Shown: piece after piece, positions 12,231 to 24,730 of the stretch
Position numbering within the stretch: the first letter of the stretch is position 1
Layout: each line of letters opens with the position of its first letter
Origin: Chamaea fasciata
Lineage: Eukaryota > Chordata > Aves > Passeriformes > Sylviidae
Direction of reading: 5' to 3'
Assembly (NCBI GenBank): GCA_029207755.1
Contig: JARCOQ010000012.1
Location: forward strand, 868,001 to 932,000
Length of the DNA: 64,000 nt
Program-made: the position numbers and the translations under genes
The notes under the pieces: model-generated
The model's input: the letters and a program-made list of their open reading frames with translations, nothing else
Database searches by the model: none
What the model was told of the DNA's origin: nothing

Positions 12231-14002
12231 AAAGAGTCCTCTGGGACCTGGGATTTAGCAGCCACCTCCCACAGTCGGGAGCCAGTTTAGTCTCACAAAC
12301 GCAGCTCATTCAGAAGATCGCAGCTACCAAAGTACAGACTTCTCAGGTTTTCCTCATTTTGCTCAAATCCTGGATCTTCATCTAAAAAGCAGAGTGTTGT
12401 GGGGAGTCTCCCAGGTGTGCTGGGCCAAAGCACCACACCCTGCCACAATCCAGCCCCTAAGGTGACCAACATCCCACCTGTGCCACCGTGGGCGCGTGGG
12501 GAGAGGCTGGGACAGCTTCTGACACAACAGCCTGATTTTCTCTTTCAGAACATTGCACTGAGATGAATTTGCCCGTGCCGAATTGCCAAAGCTCCATGCA
12601 CAAAGGGAAAATTGTTAAGCAGATAAAATAAAGTGATTTTTTACCCTTCTGATGACATCATAACTTCAGAATTTCTGGATTTACACATGCCAAAAAGGAG
12701 GGGCCCAGGAAAGCCTTGCACTGTAAAGGGCTGCTTTTCCTGAGGGACAGAAAGAGCTGATGATCCAAGTGGTTTCCAGCTTTCACATGCCTCAAATGGT
12801 TAATTTTGCTCAGTATCCACCACAAATGGGCCAGAAACCTGCAGCTGATAATTATGAAATACCATGGCCACAGGGGAGTTTTCTCCCCAGCACCATTGGT
12901 TAGGGATCGTCTTATGTCCTGGAGCTGTCAAATTTTGACTATTTAATTGAAATTACATATATTAGCATGGGTGTTCTCATTAGCCATAAAATAAAACATC
13001 TAATATTTTCCATCTTGTTGCATCAACATCTGGTGGTGATGATCTCCGAGGGCTGCAAGCCCAGAATGTAAAAACATCAGTGTTTAAATTTGTCACCTTT
13101 TAGTGTCACTTCCTGGCTTCTTGTGTTAGAAAAAAGGAAAACAAAAGGGAAGGAGTGGGAACGAAGAATTGCATAATATTAGCCTTCACTTTCTCCTTTA
13201 TATCATAAGCAGAATAAAAAAATTGCTTTAACTGAGGTGGAATTGTCGGTTATCCAGCATATCACAGAGTTTATTTTCAATTACAGTCTCTAACTGTCTT
13301 CCATTACGAGATCTTAAACCCAAATGTTGATATTCTTCTTCAGTCCACAGGACTGTTCAGTTCACAGTTCCCAACAACCAAGTGAAACTCCTGGAAGATT
13401 ATTTTTTTTATTATCTGTGTTCTAATCAAATACAGGAATTCCTAAGCTGGTGATTACAGCAGTGCCACTTGTATTTGCAATCTCTGCTTTACATGTTTAT
13501 TTAGTAAATCAAAAATAGAGCACAGATGAAGAAGCAGCCTACAATAATAAAGCATCTTCTTGCAAAAAGCTTTGAGTGGTTTCTCTAACTTATCATTACA
13601 TTTAAACTCATTTTTCCCGGTTTTCACTTGTGCAGTTAATAACTTTTATACAGCCATCCTATAATTACATTAACAAAAAAGTAAATTTCCCCCATTTCTC
13701 ACTACATTACCGGTATTACAGCGTTAATGGCAAATTAACCAGTAAACCTGCAAATTAAGTCAACTCATCTTCCACTGATAGGGCAGGAATCTGTAATTTA
13801 GCCAGGCTGGAAGTTTCCAGTGGGGTTTTAACTATTGTCGAGCTTCTGCTTTTCCCAGCGTACCAGTAAAAGGCACCCAGGAGCCATTGCCCTGCTCTAA
13901 TCACCACCCAGCCCTCTCTGGCTGTGTGCTCAGGTAGGGCCAACACGGCAGTGCTCCAGCCGCGAGCGACCCACAAATCCCGCCCTGGGCACCGCGACAT
14001 GC
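12231..14002. other. Gene-free, mostly AT-rich unique sequence
   Basis: No gene or transposon is evident. From about 12550 to 13750 the DNA is AT-rich with TGACATCAT (near 12651, CRE/AP-1-like), several TAAT cores and few CpGs. This suits regulatory or neutral intergenic DNA. It becomes GC-richer toward the minisatellite. Confidence 0.4.
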
Positions 14003-14272
14003 AGGGACGTGGGGACACGCAGGGGACGGGGGGACACGCAGGGGACACGGGGACACATAGGGGACACGAGGACACTCAGGGGACATGGGGACACTCAGGG
14101 GACGTGTGGACACACAGGGGACACGAGGACACTCAGGGGACATGGGGACACTCAGGGGACGTGTGGACACACAGGGGACACGAGGACACTCGGGGGACAC
14201 GGGGACACTCAGGGGACGTGTGGACACTCAGGGACGTGGGGACACGCAGGGACACACAGGGGACACGCGGTC
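14003..14272. repeat. Minisatellite, 19-bp unit in 57-bp higher-order repeat
   Basis: The core unit GGACACGAGGACACTCAGG (19 bp) is repeated about 14 times. Three variant units (with CGTGTGG, CACGAGG and CATGGGG) recur as a 57-bp block; for example GACGTGTGG occurs at 14101 and again at 14158. Both lengths keep frames open, which explains the PRVPCVSTRPLSVP-like and DTQGT-like peptides. They are not real proteins. Confidence 0.93.
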
Positions 14273-14504
14273 CCCGCAGTGCCCAGAGGCAGTGAAGCCC
14301 CAGGGCTGCCACCCAGGGCTTGGCTGAGTGCTGTCCCGCACCGCTGCCCTGTTCAGGCAGCGCACGGCTCAGGGCCAGTGCTGTCCCCGCTGGGCTGGCC
14401 GTGGAGCACGGCAGTGGACGCACCACCTCCCCAGCACGGTCAGTCCTGAGCAGCAACATCAAAGCCCTCAGTGCAGGACAGCTTGTGGAACACCTCCTGC
14501 AAGA

Positions 14505-14815
14505 GTCCTGGAATGGTTTGGGTTGGAAGGACCTCAAAGCCCATCCAGTGCCACCCCTGCCATGGGCACAGACACCTTCCACTACCTCAGGTCGCTCCAA
14601 GCCCCAGTGTCCAACCTGGCCATGGACACTGCCAGGGATCCAGGGGAAGCCACAGCTGCTCTGGGCACCTGTGCCAGGGCCTGCCCACCCTCCCAGGGAA
14701 GGATTCCTTCCCAGTATCCCATCTGACCCTGCTCTCTGGCAGTGGGAAGCTGTTCCCTGTGTCCTGGCACTCCAGGTCCTTGGTACACGTCTTGTATTTC
14801 ACCTCCAGCTCTGGT
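14505..14815 (-). mobile_element. CR1 LINE 3' fragment
   Basis: This reverse-oriented CR1 terminus runs from GGAATGGTTTGGGTTGGAAG through the TGCTCTGGGCACCTGTGCC block. It continues to the TCTGGCAGTGGGAAGC and CACTCCAGGTCCTTG blocks, with a weaker match beyond 14785. It lies about 230 bases from the minisatellite. Confidence 0.9.
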
Positions 14816-17800
14816 GTGATGGGATCCTTGGCCAACCTTCCGTGCTCCCAAGCCAAGGAGAAGAGGGACAACACAAACTTGGCATAAAATGAGCAGAATT
14901 TCAATAACAACAGTCAAAGATACATCTTTGGAATATTAGATTTATGCAGTGGAAAGGAACCATCAAAACCGTTCCATTTCAGAAATATAAAGGCTTCCTG
15001 AGCTAGTGAAGCACAACAGAAACACTCAGTGATAAAGGACATCACAGCTCTTTATAAACTGAACCGGTGGTTTCCCAAATTTAATATGCATGAACACTGC
15101 ATGTGAGTCCTCTTAAATCCAAGTACCAAACCCTGCCTGTTTAATAAATCTCACCAGTCCTCCACTATTAGACAGGGGATTAAAACTAATCTATCAATCC
15201 CAAAACCAAGCACAGAGTGGATTAAAATGCAAAACACACGAGAGTATGGAGATGCTTAATGCTAAATAACAAACATTTCAATCACAGAAATCATTTTTAT
15301 CTTCTTGTTTATGCTAAGTAGATACTATTAGGCTTAATATCTGTATTAGCACAAGTGGGGGAAGAAACAGTTTTAAGGAGACCTAAATACTTGAATGCTA
15401 CTGGATTGCTGTGAGCAGCAGCTCTCGTGGTGGAAGTGAACACACCCCAGCGTTTGAAATCATGTTTACTCTCTCAGGCCAGCTCAGTGGTGCTTGACCT
15501 TTTTCCTATGTTTTTAACCTGAAACAGAACACCCAGAGGGTCCTGACAAAGCCAGAACTTTAACCTCATATTTGCATCTGACATCTGAATACCCCTTTTC
15601 CCCACTCGAGTGTTGCCACGACATTGGCCTCACACGCGGGTGCTCAGGGCTCCTTGTCACCCACCTGTGCTTTGGGTGTGGTTTGTTGGGTGTTTTGAGG
15701 AGTATGTGAAAAAAACTCATCCCACCAGAGGATAAATATAATAAAAGATGGAGCTACGTGTGCCTGTATCACATAAGGAATGACCAAATGTAACTCATAC
15801 AACAGCTCCCAGTTCACCCAACAATTCACTTTGTCACTGTCACTCTGAATGCCTGCAATGGGATGATCCCCCTTCCTGGCAGGAAGTTATCCATCTACAT
15901 CTGCATTTATCTGTCTGCCTGGCAGAGATAAGGATTTGGGAACACTGCACCCAGCTGTGGCAGGAGAAAGCACTCAGTGTTTCCTCGATTTTAAGTGCTG
16001 GGAAATGCCCAATGTTTGCTTGAATTCACATGAGACCATCCCAGAACTGCAGAGCTGGACCTTCTTCCTTGGTGTCCAAGCAAAAACTATGAACTGGATC
16101 AGAAGAACCGTAAGATTTGACATGAAATAATGTCCAGCAGAGATCTGTGTGAGCCAGCAGCCACATCTCGCTCCCTGACACGTGGAGCTGTGCGGGGATG
16201 TGAAGCTGCTGCATTAACCCCTGCATTGTCCCAGCAGCATGATTCATGAGGACAGTGGGCTGTCTGGGCAGGGGGAGAAGGGCACACAACTTCAGGCCAT
16301 CCAGATGGAGAGGGAGATGTGGCAACAGGAAAAAAGGAAGGAACAGCCAACCCCTCAACAACACTAACTTACAATGGTGGCTGTTTGCCTGGGGGGTCTT
16401 GGGTTTGGTGTGGCAGGAGGCTCTGGCGTTACCTCAGCTGAAAAGTGCTGCTGACTTGTACCGTTCGTGTTTAACTTCACCTTGGTGGTGAGACAGGTTT
16501 TCTGATGTCATTCAGTAGTGACTGAAGTCCTTCACTCCCTTAGGAAAGCGTGAAATGCAGAGGCCATACAAAGCACGCTACTTTTTCTTCACTTGAGATA
16601 CTTAAATCACAGATTTCTGCTCTCCTAATCTCTGAATTTTAGCAGAAATGACAAATTCGGGAAAGCAGGAAGGGAAGGACACAGCAGTCTGATAGTTTCT
16701 CCTCGATCTGGAAGCAGGGGTATACCATTTGCCAGGAAGGGAAGGAAGCCAGCGCAGCTCAGGCACCTCAGCCCCTTTCCCAGAGGTAACTCGGCACCCT
16801 GCCCACAGCTCTGCTCTCAGCTGCCCGTCCTCAGCACACCACGGATGTGCACTGGCACAGCACGGGGCACCAATGCCTTGTTTATCAGACAGGCATGCCC
16901 AGGCAGCACTCCTCCAAGTCCCTCAGCCCTAGGGAGGTTCCCCAGGCTCAGGGGCTCAGTGTCCAGGGCACCAGGTCCTCTCTGTCCCCTGCAGACACCA
17001 CAAGCCCTTCCTCTGCCTCTCTTCCCATTCGTGGTCAGCATCATCCCTCCCCAGTGACCGTCACTCCCCAAAGGCCCAGAGCGGTTCAGTTCTGGTCTTT
17101 GCTGGCATTCCCACTTTCCCTACTTCATCTAACATTCAGCACCCAAGATGCCAAGGGGAAGGTGAGAAGTCAAGATCATCACACTTAAACAGCTCACAGG
17201 TGTTAGCAAAAGCTGTGCAAAATAAATTAATGACTTTATTGTCAGTAATTGTGGAAGTACTCAATTAAAATGCCATTTAGAAAGAGGAAATACCATGGAC
17301 AAAGACAAAATACCTGGGAAAAAGATTAGTCTGTGGCAGCGTAGGACTCAAAGAGACCTGTGGGCAGGACAGGAAGGAAAATGGTGCAGAAACTGTCTGA
17401 ACTTAGAGAGCAGTTCTGTAGCAATGGGAGGCATCTAAAGACCCATCCAGCTTCTCCCAGTCTGGAGCACAAGCACATGTGTCTGGGGAACAGCCATATT
17501 CATTCCCCTTTCAGTCTCCAACTTCCATCTTCCTGCTCCTGCACGTGCCCGGGGGCCCAGCCGTGTGATTTGGGTTTCTGTGCTGTCAGGACAGCACATC
17601 ACCACTCAGAAATCATCCATGGCCTTCCCAGGGCCCGGAGCCCCCTCCCTGGACTGGGCTCCCTCTCCCAGGCAGGGCTGCCCTGGAACAAAGACGGGCA
17701 GCCGGGCCCCCGCACGGCTGTTTGGCGGATCAGAGCCCTGCAAGTGTGGAGAGGTTTATAAGATTAATTCTTATCTCTCTGGGCAGTGGGTCAAGTCAGA

Positions 17801-18905
17801 ACCGTCATTCAGCGAACTCTGCGGATAATCTCCCTTTATTACTTTCAATCAAACTAAGTGTCTGCAATCTGCAGCATGGTTACTAATTTAGTGAAAGAAA
17901 TTACCTGTAGAGCTCGATTATATAAGAGACGAAATATAAAATAGTCGGGGTAAGCAGCCATTCAGTTTGTACATCCCCCAGTGCAGCGCAGAGCTGCTCC
18001 AGCCTGGCTGCATCCACACCCGCAGCTGCTCCATGGGGGAAAACACCCACAAAGGAGTGGACAGCATGTTTGTCCCCTGCCTAATTAAACTAAGAGAAAA
18101 AGAAACTTGTGCTTAGGGCTACACTTGGCATCAAATCTAAAAATTTGCTGCTTGCGAATATTTAACAAATGCGTTTTGTGAGAAATCAGATTTCCAGCGT
18201 ATTCTGCTTAATGGAATTCTGCTGCAGCCCCTGGACAAAACAATGTAAAGCTGCCTGGCTTGTGGAAATCATTCTCCTCCAGTGATGGATAATATAGCAT
18301 GAGGTTTGCCTTGGTTTGATTAATTTCGGAATATTGCGGAGAAGCTGCATAATCCCTAAGATAGCAGAGAGAAGGAGCAAGACACGATGGAGTGGGATAA
18401 AAGCGCGCAGTAACGAGCACAGGCGCTTTCATACATATATTATACAGATATTAGAGCAAGGCTCACCAACTCGGGGCTCTGGGCAAGCGGTGACCACAAT
18501 AAGGGGCAACACCGAAAGCAAAAACCGCTGAACATCTCTACGGCTGTGACCAGAGACAGAACACAAACAAGAAAATTCCCGTTGCCTTTTTCCATTCACA
18601 ACAGCCATTATTTATACAAGCCCTGAATATGAAAAAGGCTCTAACAAATTTACTGCGGGGTTTGGAAGGATGAGGATGACGAATGATGGATGAGGGAGGC
18701 AGAGGATTCCCTTATTAAAGCATCAAATCTTTCCCTAAATATCAAACAGACATCTCAGCCTCAACCACTCAGCTCAGACCAAAAATTATGCAAACCAAAG
18801 AAGCAAAATTTTGCTTCCTGATAAAAACTGAAAATTCGTCTTTCATGTTACACAATTTTCACTACAGAACTCCGCAATTTTTATGCTGGGTTGTACACCT
18901 ATATG
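14786..18905. other. Gene-free unique sequence
   Basis: No exon or known repeat is supported over this stretch. The segment 14900-15400 is AT-rich with TTTAATATGCATGAAC near 15080, and 16700-17700 is GC-richer and non-coding in appearance. A weak CR1-like resemblance at 17425-17455 is too short to call. The best regulatory candidate is at 17740-18000. Confidence 0.4.
17740..18000. other. Conserved-noncoding-like block
   Basis: The block is AT-rich with isolated CpGs and has TTATAAGATTAATTC near 17756, ATCAATC-like and TTACTAATTTAG-like homeodomain cores, and ATTATATAAGAGACG near 17919. There is no repeat or coding signature. Whether it is conserved is untested. Confidence 0.3.
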
Positions 18906-18920
18906 AAAGACAGAAGAGAA

Positions 18921-18951
<31 letters not shown>

Positions 18952-19117
18952 AGAGAGAAAGAGAGAGAGAAGAGAGAGAGAGAGAGAAAGAGAGAAGAGA
19001 GAGAGAAAGAGAGAAAGAGAGAAGAGAGAGAGAGAAGAGAGAAAGAGAGAAAGAGAGAGAGAGAAAGAGAGAAAGAGAAAGAGAGAAGAGAGAGAGAGAG
19101 AGAAAGAGAGAAGAGAG

Positions 19118-19149
<32 letters not shown>

Positions 19150-19195
19150 GAAGAGAGAAAGAGAGAGAGAAGAGAGAAAGAGAGAAAGAGAGAAG

Positions 19196-19294
<99 letters not shown>

Positions 19295-19300
19295 AAAAGA
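18906..19300. repeat. Long homopurine GA/GAAA tract
   Basis: From 18912 to 19300 every base on the plus strand is A or G: 389 bases without a pyrimidine. The first part mixes GAGA and GAAAGA units. From about 19197 it becomes a uniform GAAA tetranucleotide array of about 25 units. Homopurine mirror repeats of this type can form triplex (H-DNA) structures. The KERE-rich plus frames and SFFLSFFL-type minus frames across it are artefacts. Confidence 0.97.
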
Positions 19301-21067
19301 TAAATGTGACAACACAAAACCCCAAAAGATCAGTGAATTTCAGCACATATCAGGCAATTGGCATAATTACAGAATTGCCCCGTTTGGCAATCCAGGGAAA
19401 CAGCTCCAACAGCCAGTCCCCAGCAGCCCTTCCCAGTGTCACCAGCAGAGCCACCGCCACAGGGGCGTCTGGTGGAACCTGCGGGGGTCCTGGTGGGCAC
19501 TGGGCCGGCAGAGCCACAGGCAGGGCCTGCGCCTGCAGCCCCATCCCATCCCCACAGAGTGGAAATTTATTAAGTTCCGCCTATCTCTGTGTTGTCTTAA
19601 ACCCCAGCCCTTCTTTCCCTTTCCACCGGCACACAGGAGGACACAAAAGGAACACCGCGGTGCAAACGAGGAGCAATCCCACCCAGGGCTCTCCACAGCT
19701 CTCTGGAGAAGTCGGCAGCAGCAGCAGACTCCCCCTGTCACCATCACAGCTGCTGGTGGCCACGTAGCCCTGGGGCAGCTCGAACTGGGAGCACGATGGG
19801 GAAAGAGCATTGCCTTAATCCCGCCCTGCTCTGTGCCCAGCCCGCGGGTGAGCAGTGGCTGGTTCTTTCAGCAGACATGAGCGAGAAAGGGGACGCAGCC
19901 CGGGACCTTGAGCGAGAAGAAGCTTCCAGCACCGCAAAGCAGCAAACCCAAGGTTCACGAGGGAGAGAAACAGTACAGGAGGATGACAAGTAATACAGGA
20001 AAATAACGTGTAACACATAGAAATGGAGTATTTTCAGCTGCAGTGTACAGCAGTGACCATCCTACTTCCAAAATAATATTGCACAATTAGAGATGATTCA
20101 CAGCAACCTGCCAGGAATGATCAGGGATACGGAAAATCTCTTGCATGACCAGAGTGAAAGAATTTTTTTTCTGATCTTAACTAGGCAATAAATAAGAGGA
20201 GACATAACAACAGTGATAAGATAATGAACAACCTACACAGGGGGTAGATCAGCTGCTTCTGGGCCATCTCATAACACGAGTACCTGGGCATCCTCCATGA
20301 AATTAAAAGGTGATGCATTTGAAACCAATCAGGGGAATTTCTTTCCACAGATGCAAATTAAACCTGGGGACTCCCTGACACAGAGCATGCCAAACAGAGG
20401 AGCACAGACAGACAAATGCAAAAATGGAGTGGACAGTTCTGGTAATGCTAAAAGAGTATTTTAAAAATCCTGAACTATAGTTGTTAATGATAACTATTTA
20501 AAAAACCCAACAAAATACCTCATACAAGTTCTGGTTTAATTCACTTTCTAAATATAGGGAACCAAGATGAAAACCAGCTCCTTCCTGTCCACAGTCCCGC
20601 AGCTCCCCAGAAAGGCCCACACTGCACCCACCAAGCCGATTGTAGATTTTACTCTTTAAAATGCCCCAGTGTTTCCCTCTTCACTACAGAGCAAATGCAC
20701 AGGATGAAAACCCAGACAGCTCAGGTCCTGGGCTCAGCATCCCAGGAAATGGAATCCACATGAGAAAACATCCCTTAACTGCCTTTTGATTAAAGCTTGT
20801 CACAAAGTGTTTTCTCCCTTTTTGGTGTGGGAAATAAACCCAGCCCAGTCCATTTCCACAAAGAATTGTTTGACTCAGTTAAATCAAAAATAAAAAATTT
20901 TTTTAAAAATCTGCTTTCAAAAATTAGTTGTTTTTCATGTTAAAGGTCCAAGATTTTCAATCAAGACAGATATTTAGGTGAAAAATTCCATTTCCTTACT
21001 ACATCATTTTTAATTGTGAAAAAAGGGCGACTGTAGCTTTTTTCAAACATCTCTAGTTCCTCAGCAT
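19301..21067. other. Gene-free unique sequence
   Basis: GC-moderate DNA (19400-19980) passes into AT-rich DNA (20000-21000), with no recognised gene or repeat. The 329-codon frame starting in the purine tract merely continues into this region and is not credible. Confidence 0.45.
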
Positions 21068-21218
21068 CACCAGAGAATCCCAGAACAGTTTGGACCTGAA
21101 AGTTCATCCTGTTCCACCCCCTGCCACGGGCAGGGACACCTTCCACCATCCCAGATTGCTCCAAGCCCCAGTGCTCAACCTGGCCTGGGACACTGCCAGG
21201 GATCCAGGGGCAGCCACC
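21068..21218 (-). mobile_element. CR1 LINE 3' fragment
   Basis: The sequence runs from GAGAATCCCAGAACAGTTTG to CCAGGGATCCAGGGGCAGCC, with the usual middle blocks, and is reverse oriented. It is more diverged than the copies at 12.1 and 45.1 kb, suggesting an older insertion. Confidence 0.9.
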
Positions 21219-21944
21219 CTTCTTGGGACAATGAATTAGCTTTGTGTTCTTTGTCCCCAGGGCCCAGGACGGGACAACAGCGGCCTCAGCCCTGACCCCA
21301 CAGCACAGTCACTGCTCGGGAACACGCCGTGGGAAGGGGAACCACGTGCAGCCACGGGGATGGGACACCTGGAGAAGCATCTTTGCACTGGAATTCAGTC
21401 AGAGCTTTAATGAGAAATAGATAAGAAAAGCCAGGCAAGAGGTAAAACCTACTCTCACCAGTTCCTGATGGTCTGTAGTCCTGGTTTTGCATCAGTTGCT
21501 GGAATTCCATGCAGTGTGTGGTTTTTTCTGGTGAATGCAGCTTTTTAGCCCCCAAAAATGATAAATAAATGAACAGTTGGGTAAAGCTGCATTTGGGTTT
21601 AAAAGAGAAGAGGATCAAAGTGAGGCAGCGCCAGAGAAGGCAACAGCTACAACCAGATTAGGCTGCAAACACCTTTAACTCTTCCTTTATTACTGCACTC
21701 ATTAGATTAATTTTGAATTGTTTTTAACCTTATAATTTTATATTTTAAGTCTCTAATAAATCACATTTACCTCCCCTGGGTGGTGTGTTTTGAGATCTGG
21801 TTATTTATTCACTTTAGTGCCTGAGTGGTTGTGTGGCAAGGGAGGAGCTCACTGGCGGCACCGGCACTAACACAGGACCCAACAGGAGCCCAGAGTCTCC
21901 TGGCCACTACATTCCACTTCTTTTTTTCTTTCTGGAAGTGGTGG

Positions 21945-21998
21945 CGGATCAGCTGATGCCTCCAAGTCCCTTCCAATCATTGTGTGTGATTCCCAGGA
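21945..21998 (+). mobile_element. Possible CR1 3'-end relic, plus orientation
   Basis: CCTCCAAGTCCCTTCCAATC followed by TGTGTGTGATTCC resembles the forward CR1 terminus, in which a CCCTTCCAACC block precedes TTCTGTGATTCT. Only about 50 bases match, so this could be chance. Confidence 0.4.
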
Positions 21999-22289
21999 TC
22001 TCCTAAAGCTGAGGAGTTTTAGTCCTCATTCGAACAGGCCCACATGACCACAGAGTGAAAATGCTGGGCTGATGTCATGTTTAGGGTCTGGAGGAAAAAC
22101 CTCACAGCCCATTGGACTGCCCTGAAAACAGGGCACATGTCAGCACGAGCTCTTCAGGACAGCAAACCCTCAACTGCAGCTCCGTGTTTTATTCTGGATG
22201 TGCTCCAAGGACACAGCAAACCAATCCACCACAAGTATCACAGCTTTCCAACAGACAACGCATCCAAAAAGGCTCCTAAACGCAGGAAA

Positions 22290-22760
22290 ACAAGTCTATA
22301 ATTACATAATTGAGCAGATGCACTGCAAGGGGTTTTTTTGTTACTCTTTAGATTTTTCAAAGGCAACGGGACAGCACTGTGCTAAAAAGCAATAAAGCAC
22401 GGGTAATTTAATACGAAATTACATCCATATTGAAAAGTTTACATGAAGTTGAGAGCAGGCAGAGGTCAGGTTTGCAGCGGGACTGTCTTTAATTGTGGCC
22501 ATCAGGTTTAGCAATCCAGATCCCTGGATCAAAGACAAATAGAAGGCGTTTCCTCACCGCTGACTAGTGAAAGCCGACAGTGAGCACAGCACTGTCTTGC
22601 ACCAAAAGGTCATAAAAATGATTATCTGAGGGGGAACATGTCTCGCTGTTCAACACACACCTTCACAAAGGCACCGTGGATTTTTCTAGCAGATTTTTCA
22701 GCAATTAGGGGCATAAATTAAAAATTTTACTATCAATTTTCAGATGTAAAAGGGGTTTCT
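22290..22760. other. Conserved-noncoding-like AT-rich block
   Basis: TAATTACATAATTGAGC near 22298 and TTTAATACGAAATTAC near 22407 give clustered homeodomain-type cores, with a TTTAATTGTGG motif near 22488. There is no repeat and no coding signal. This is a low-confidence enhancer candidate based on texture alone. Confidence 0.27.
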
Positions 22761-23325
22761 TGTCCTCTAAAAAATGTTTCATCTTTGTGTAGGTCTTTTT
22801 TAATATTTTTCAGTTGCTTTCAATCATCCTCTCAGCCCGGTGAAACAATTCCTCCCTCCTTAGGGAAGAGATGTGAGCTGAGACACTGTTTCCTTTCTAA
22901 GGTGGGGGGAAAAGAAAAGGAAAAAAATCAAATGAGGAGTAAATTATCAGCAAATCAGATAGAAACAAGCTCCCCAGATCTGCAGATCCATTGAACAAAT
23001 GAAGCAATTTCATCTCAGCTCGCTCTGGGGGTGGGATTTTAAGTGGCCAAGGGGGACTGGAGCGGGATGCTGGCAGCCGAAGCATCACAACATTTGCATG
23101 CACAGACCACTCAAATCTGCACCAGGAGACTACTTGTGAGAATCCATCTTTTTTCACTTAACAAGATACAAAATATAAAACACATTTGCCTCTTATTAAG
23201 CCTCTCTTGTAAGTGGTTCCAGGTCCACCATTTTTAAAGAGGGGGAGAGGGGAGCCTGGATGCTCTCTTGGGAATTTCACAGGAGTGACTGGAGATGAGG
23301 TACAGGCTGGAAGCCTTTATTACTC

Positions 23326-23356
23326 TTTTTTTTTTTTTTTTTTTCTTTTTTTTTTT
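23326..23356. repeat. Interrupted poly-T run
   Basis: Nineteen T residues, one C and eleven T residues. No retrotransposon body is recognisable beside it, so it is listed as simple sequence. Confidence 0.9.
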
Positions 23357-24621
23357 CCTTGTCTCTAAAAGCACAGAAGGAATAACATTTTAAATCATTA
23401 GCATTTACTTTAAGTAGCACTTTCTCCAACTCAGCTTCCCTTCCTGGCCCTCACCCTGCTCGCACGGAGGAGCTGCCCCAATGGAACAGCCTTCTGGTTT
23501 TGGAAGGCAGAAGGTGCTTTTTTTAAAACTCTGGCCTCCAAAATGAGGCAGCTGTGAAAAAAACCCTAATCTTGTTTTCCTTTAAAGTGTACTGAGAACA
23601 GCGTTCTTGTGTTTATTAGCACCCAGACCTGCAAAGCATTTTGCCTCTTAGATTTCCTTTAGTGCTCTTGGAGTGGTTTCTGGTTTGGTTTAAGAACAAA
23701 CCAACACAAAAGCAACACCAACCTCTGCAAAAAGCAAGGATTTTTAGCAGCCTCAACCCAATTCACAGTCCTATGTCACACATTCCACAGTATTTTCATC
23801 GTTTCTATGCTTGTTAAATATTAGATGCAATATTAAAATATTGAAGAGAAAAAAGGAGGCTGGTGGCAACAGCTTGAATTTATAACCCAGACAAAGCGAT
23901 CGGCACGGTGAGTTATGAAAGGAGTTGTGGATCCTGCAGGTTTGATCACGTTACAGAACAGTTATGAAATACCCCTCATTCAGTGTTGAGAAAGGAAGGG
24001 AAAACAAGTGGCTCCTTTACCTAGAAATTAGGTGTTAATGAGAGCTCTTCAGAGTTAAAAATAGTCTAATTTTCACTGCAAAACAGACTGTGTGTTCTCC
24101 CTTGCCATTTGCCTGAAAGGAAACATGAGCACAGGTGCTTGGTCTTGAAAATTGAGGATTTCTAAAAAAATGCCCTGTATTTCAGGAACAGGGCAAACAC
24201 TGACCTTCATTTCCACATAGAGGAGGAGGCAGAACTTCTGCTAGAAAAGAGCAAAAGGGACGAAAAACAGAGCATCTGTCGAAAGAGAAAAAACACCCCA
24301 AACCTCATTTCTGCTGCACTTGGAATCTAAACCCTTTGGGTATTTCCAATGCATCTTTCCCAAGTCCGGCAGTTGCCACATTTCCCCTAAATCTCCTGGA
24401 TTTGCTCCTAAGGCACGTATTGAAGAGCCCCTCCTGTGGTGAGAAGTTCAATCAGCAGGTTCAGTCCCCGGAGCAGCTGTGCAGGAGGGGGAACACTGGC
24501 CCCACCCGTGGCTTGGAGGAGCCCAGGAGGTGAGAGGGTCTCCAGTGAGAGGAGCAGCTCAAGGCAGGAGATGCATTGGCACCACGAGGTCCTCGGGTGC
24601 CCAGGACCTGTTCTTGTGACA

Positions 24622-24730
24622 TCACTGAATCATCAAGGCCAGAAGAGACCAATCCAGTCCTTCAGGAACCAGCCAGTCCTACATTTGTTGTGTGCTGCCA
24701 CATCCATGGGTGTCCAAGGTTTTGGGGCAG
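24622..24730 (-). mobile_element. Old CR1 LINE 3' relic
   Basis: TCACTGAATCATCAAGGCCA and AGAAGAGACCAATCCAGTCC match the reverse CR1 terminus. They are followed by a degraded version of the GTGCCACATCC block and no clear 5' continuation. It belongs to a different, older-looking subfamily from the other copies. Confidence 0.7.

Larger units (their letters stand above)
21219..24621. other. Gene-free sequence, largely AT-rich
   Basis: This stretch contains a possible plus-strand CR1 relic (21945), a CNE-like block (22290-22760), a poly-T run (23326) and otherwise unremarkable unique DNA. No coding exon is supported. Confidence 0.4.

Noticed and set aside
12400..12560. Possible LTR starting near TGTTGTGGGGAGTC
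   Set aside because: No matching end, polyadenylation signal or target duplication could be found.
17425..17460. Weak similarity to the CR1 3' end
   Set aside because: Only a few short matching blocks; not distinguishable from chance by eye.
18788..19880. Lys/Glu/Arg-rich and Phe/Leu/Ser-rich frames
   Set aside because: Translation of the homopurine tract on the two strands. No real protein features continue beyond it.
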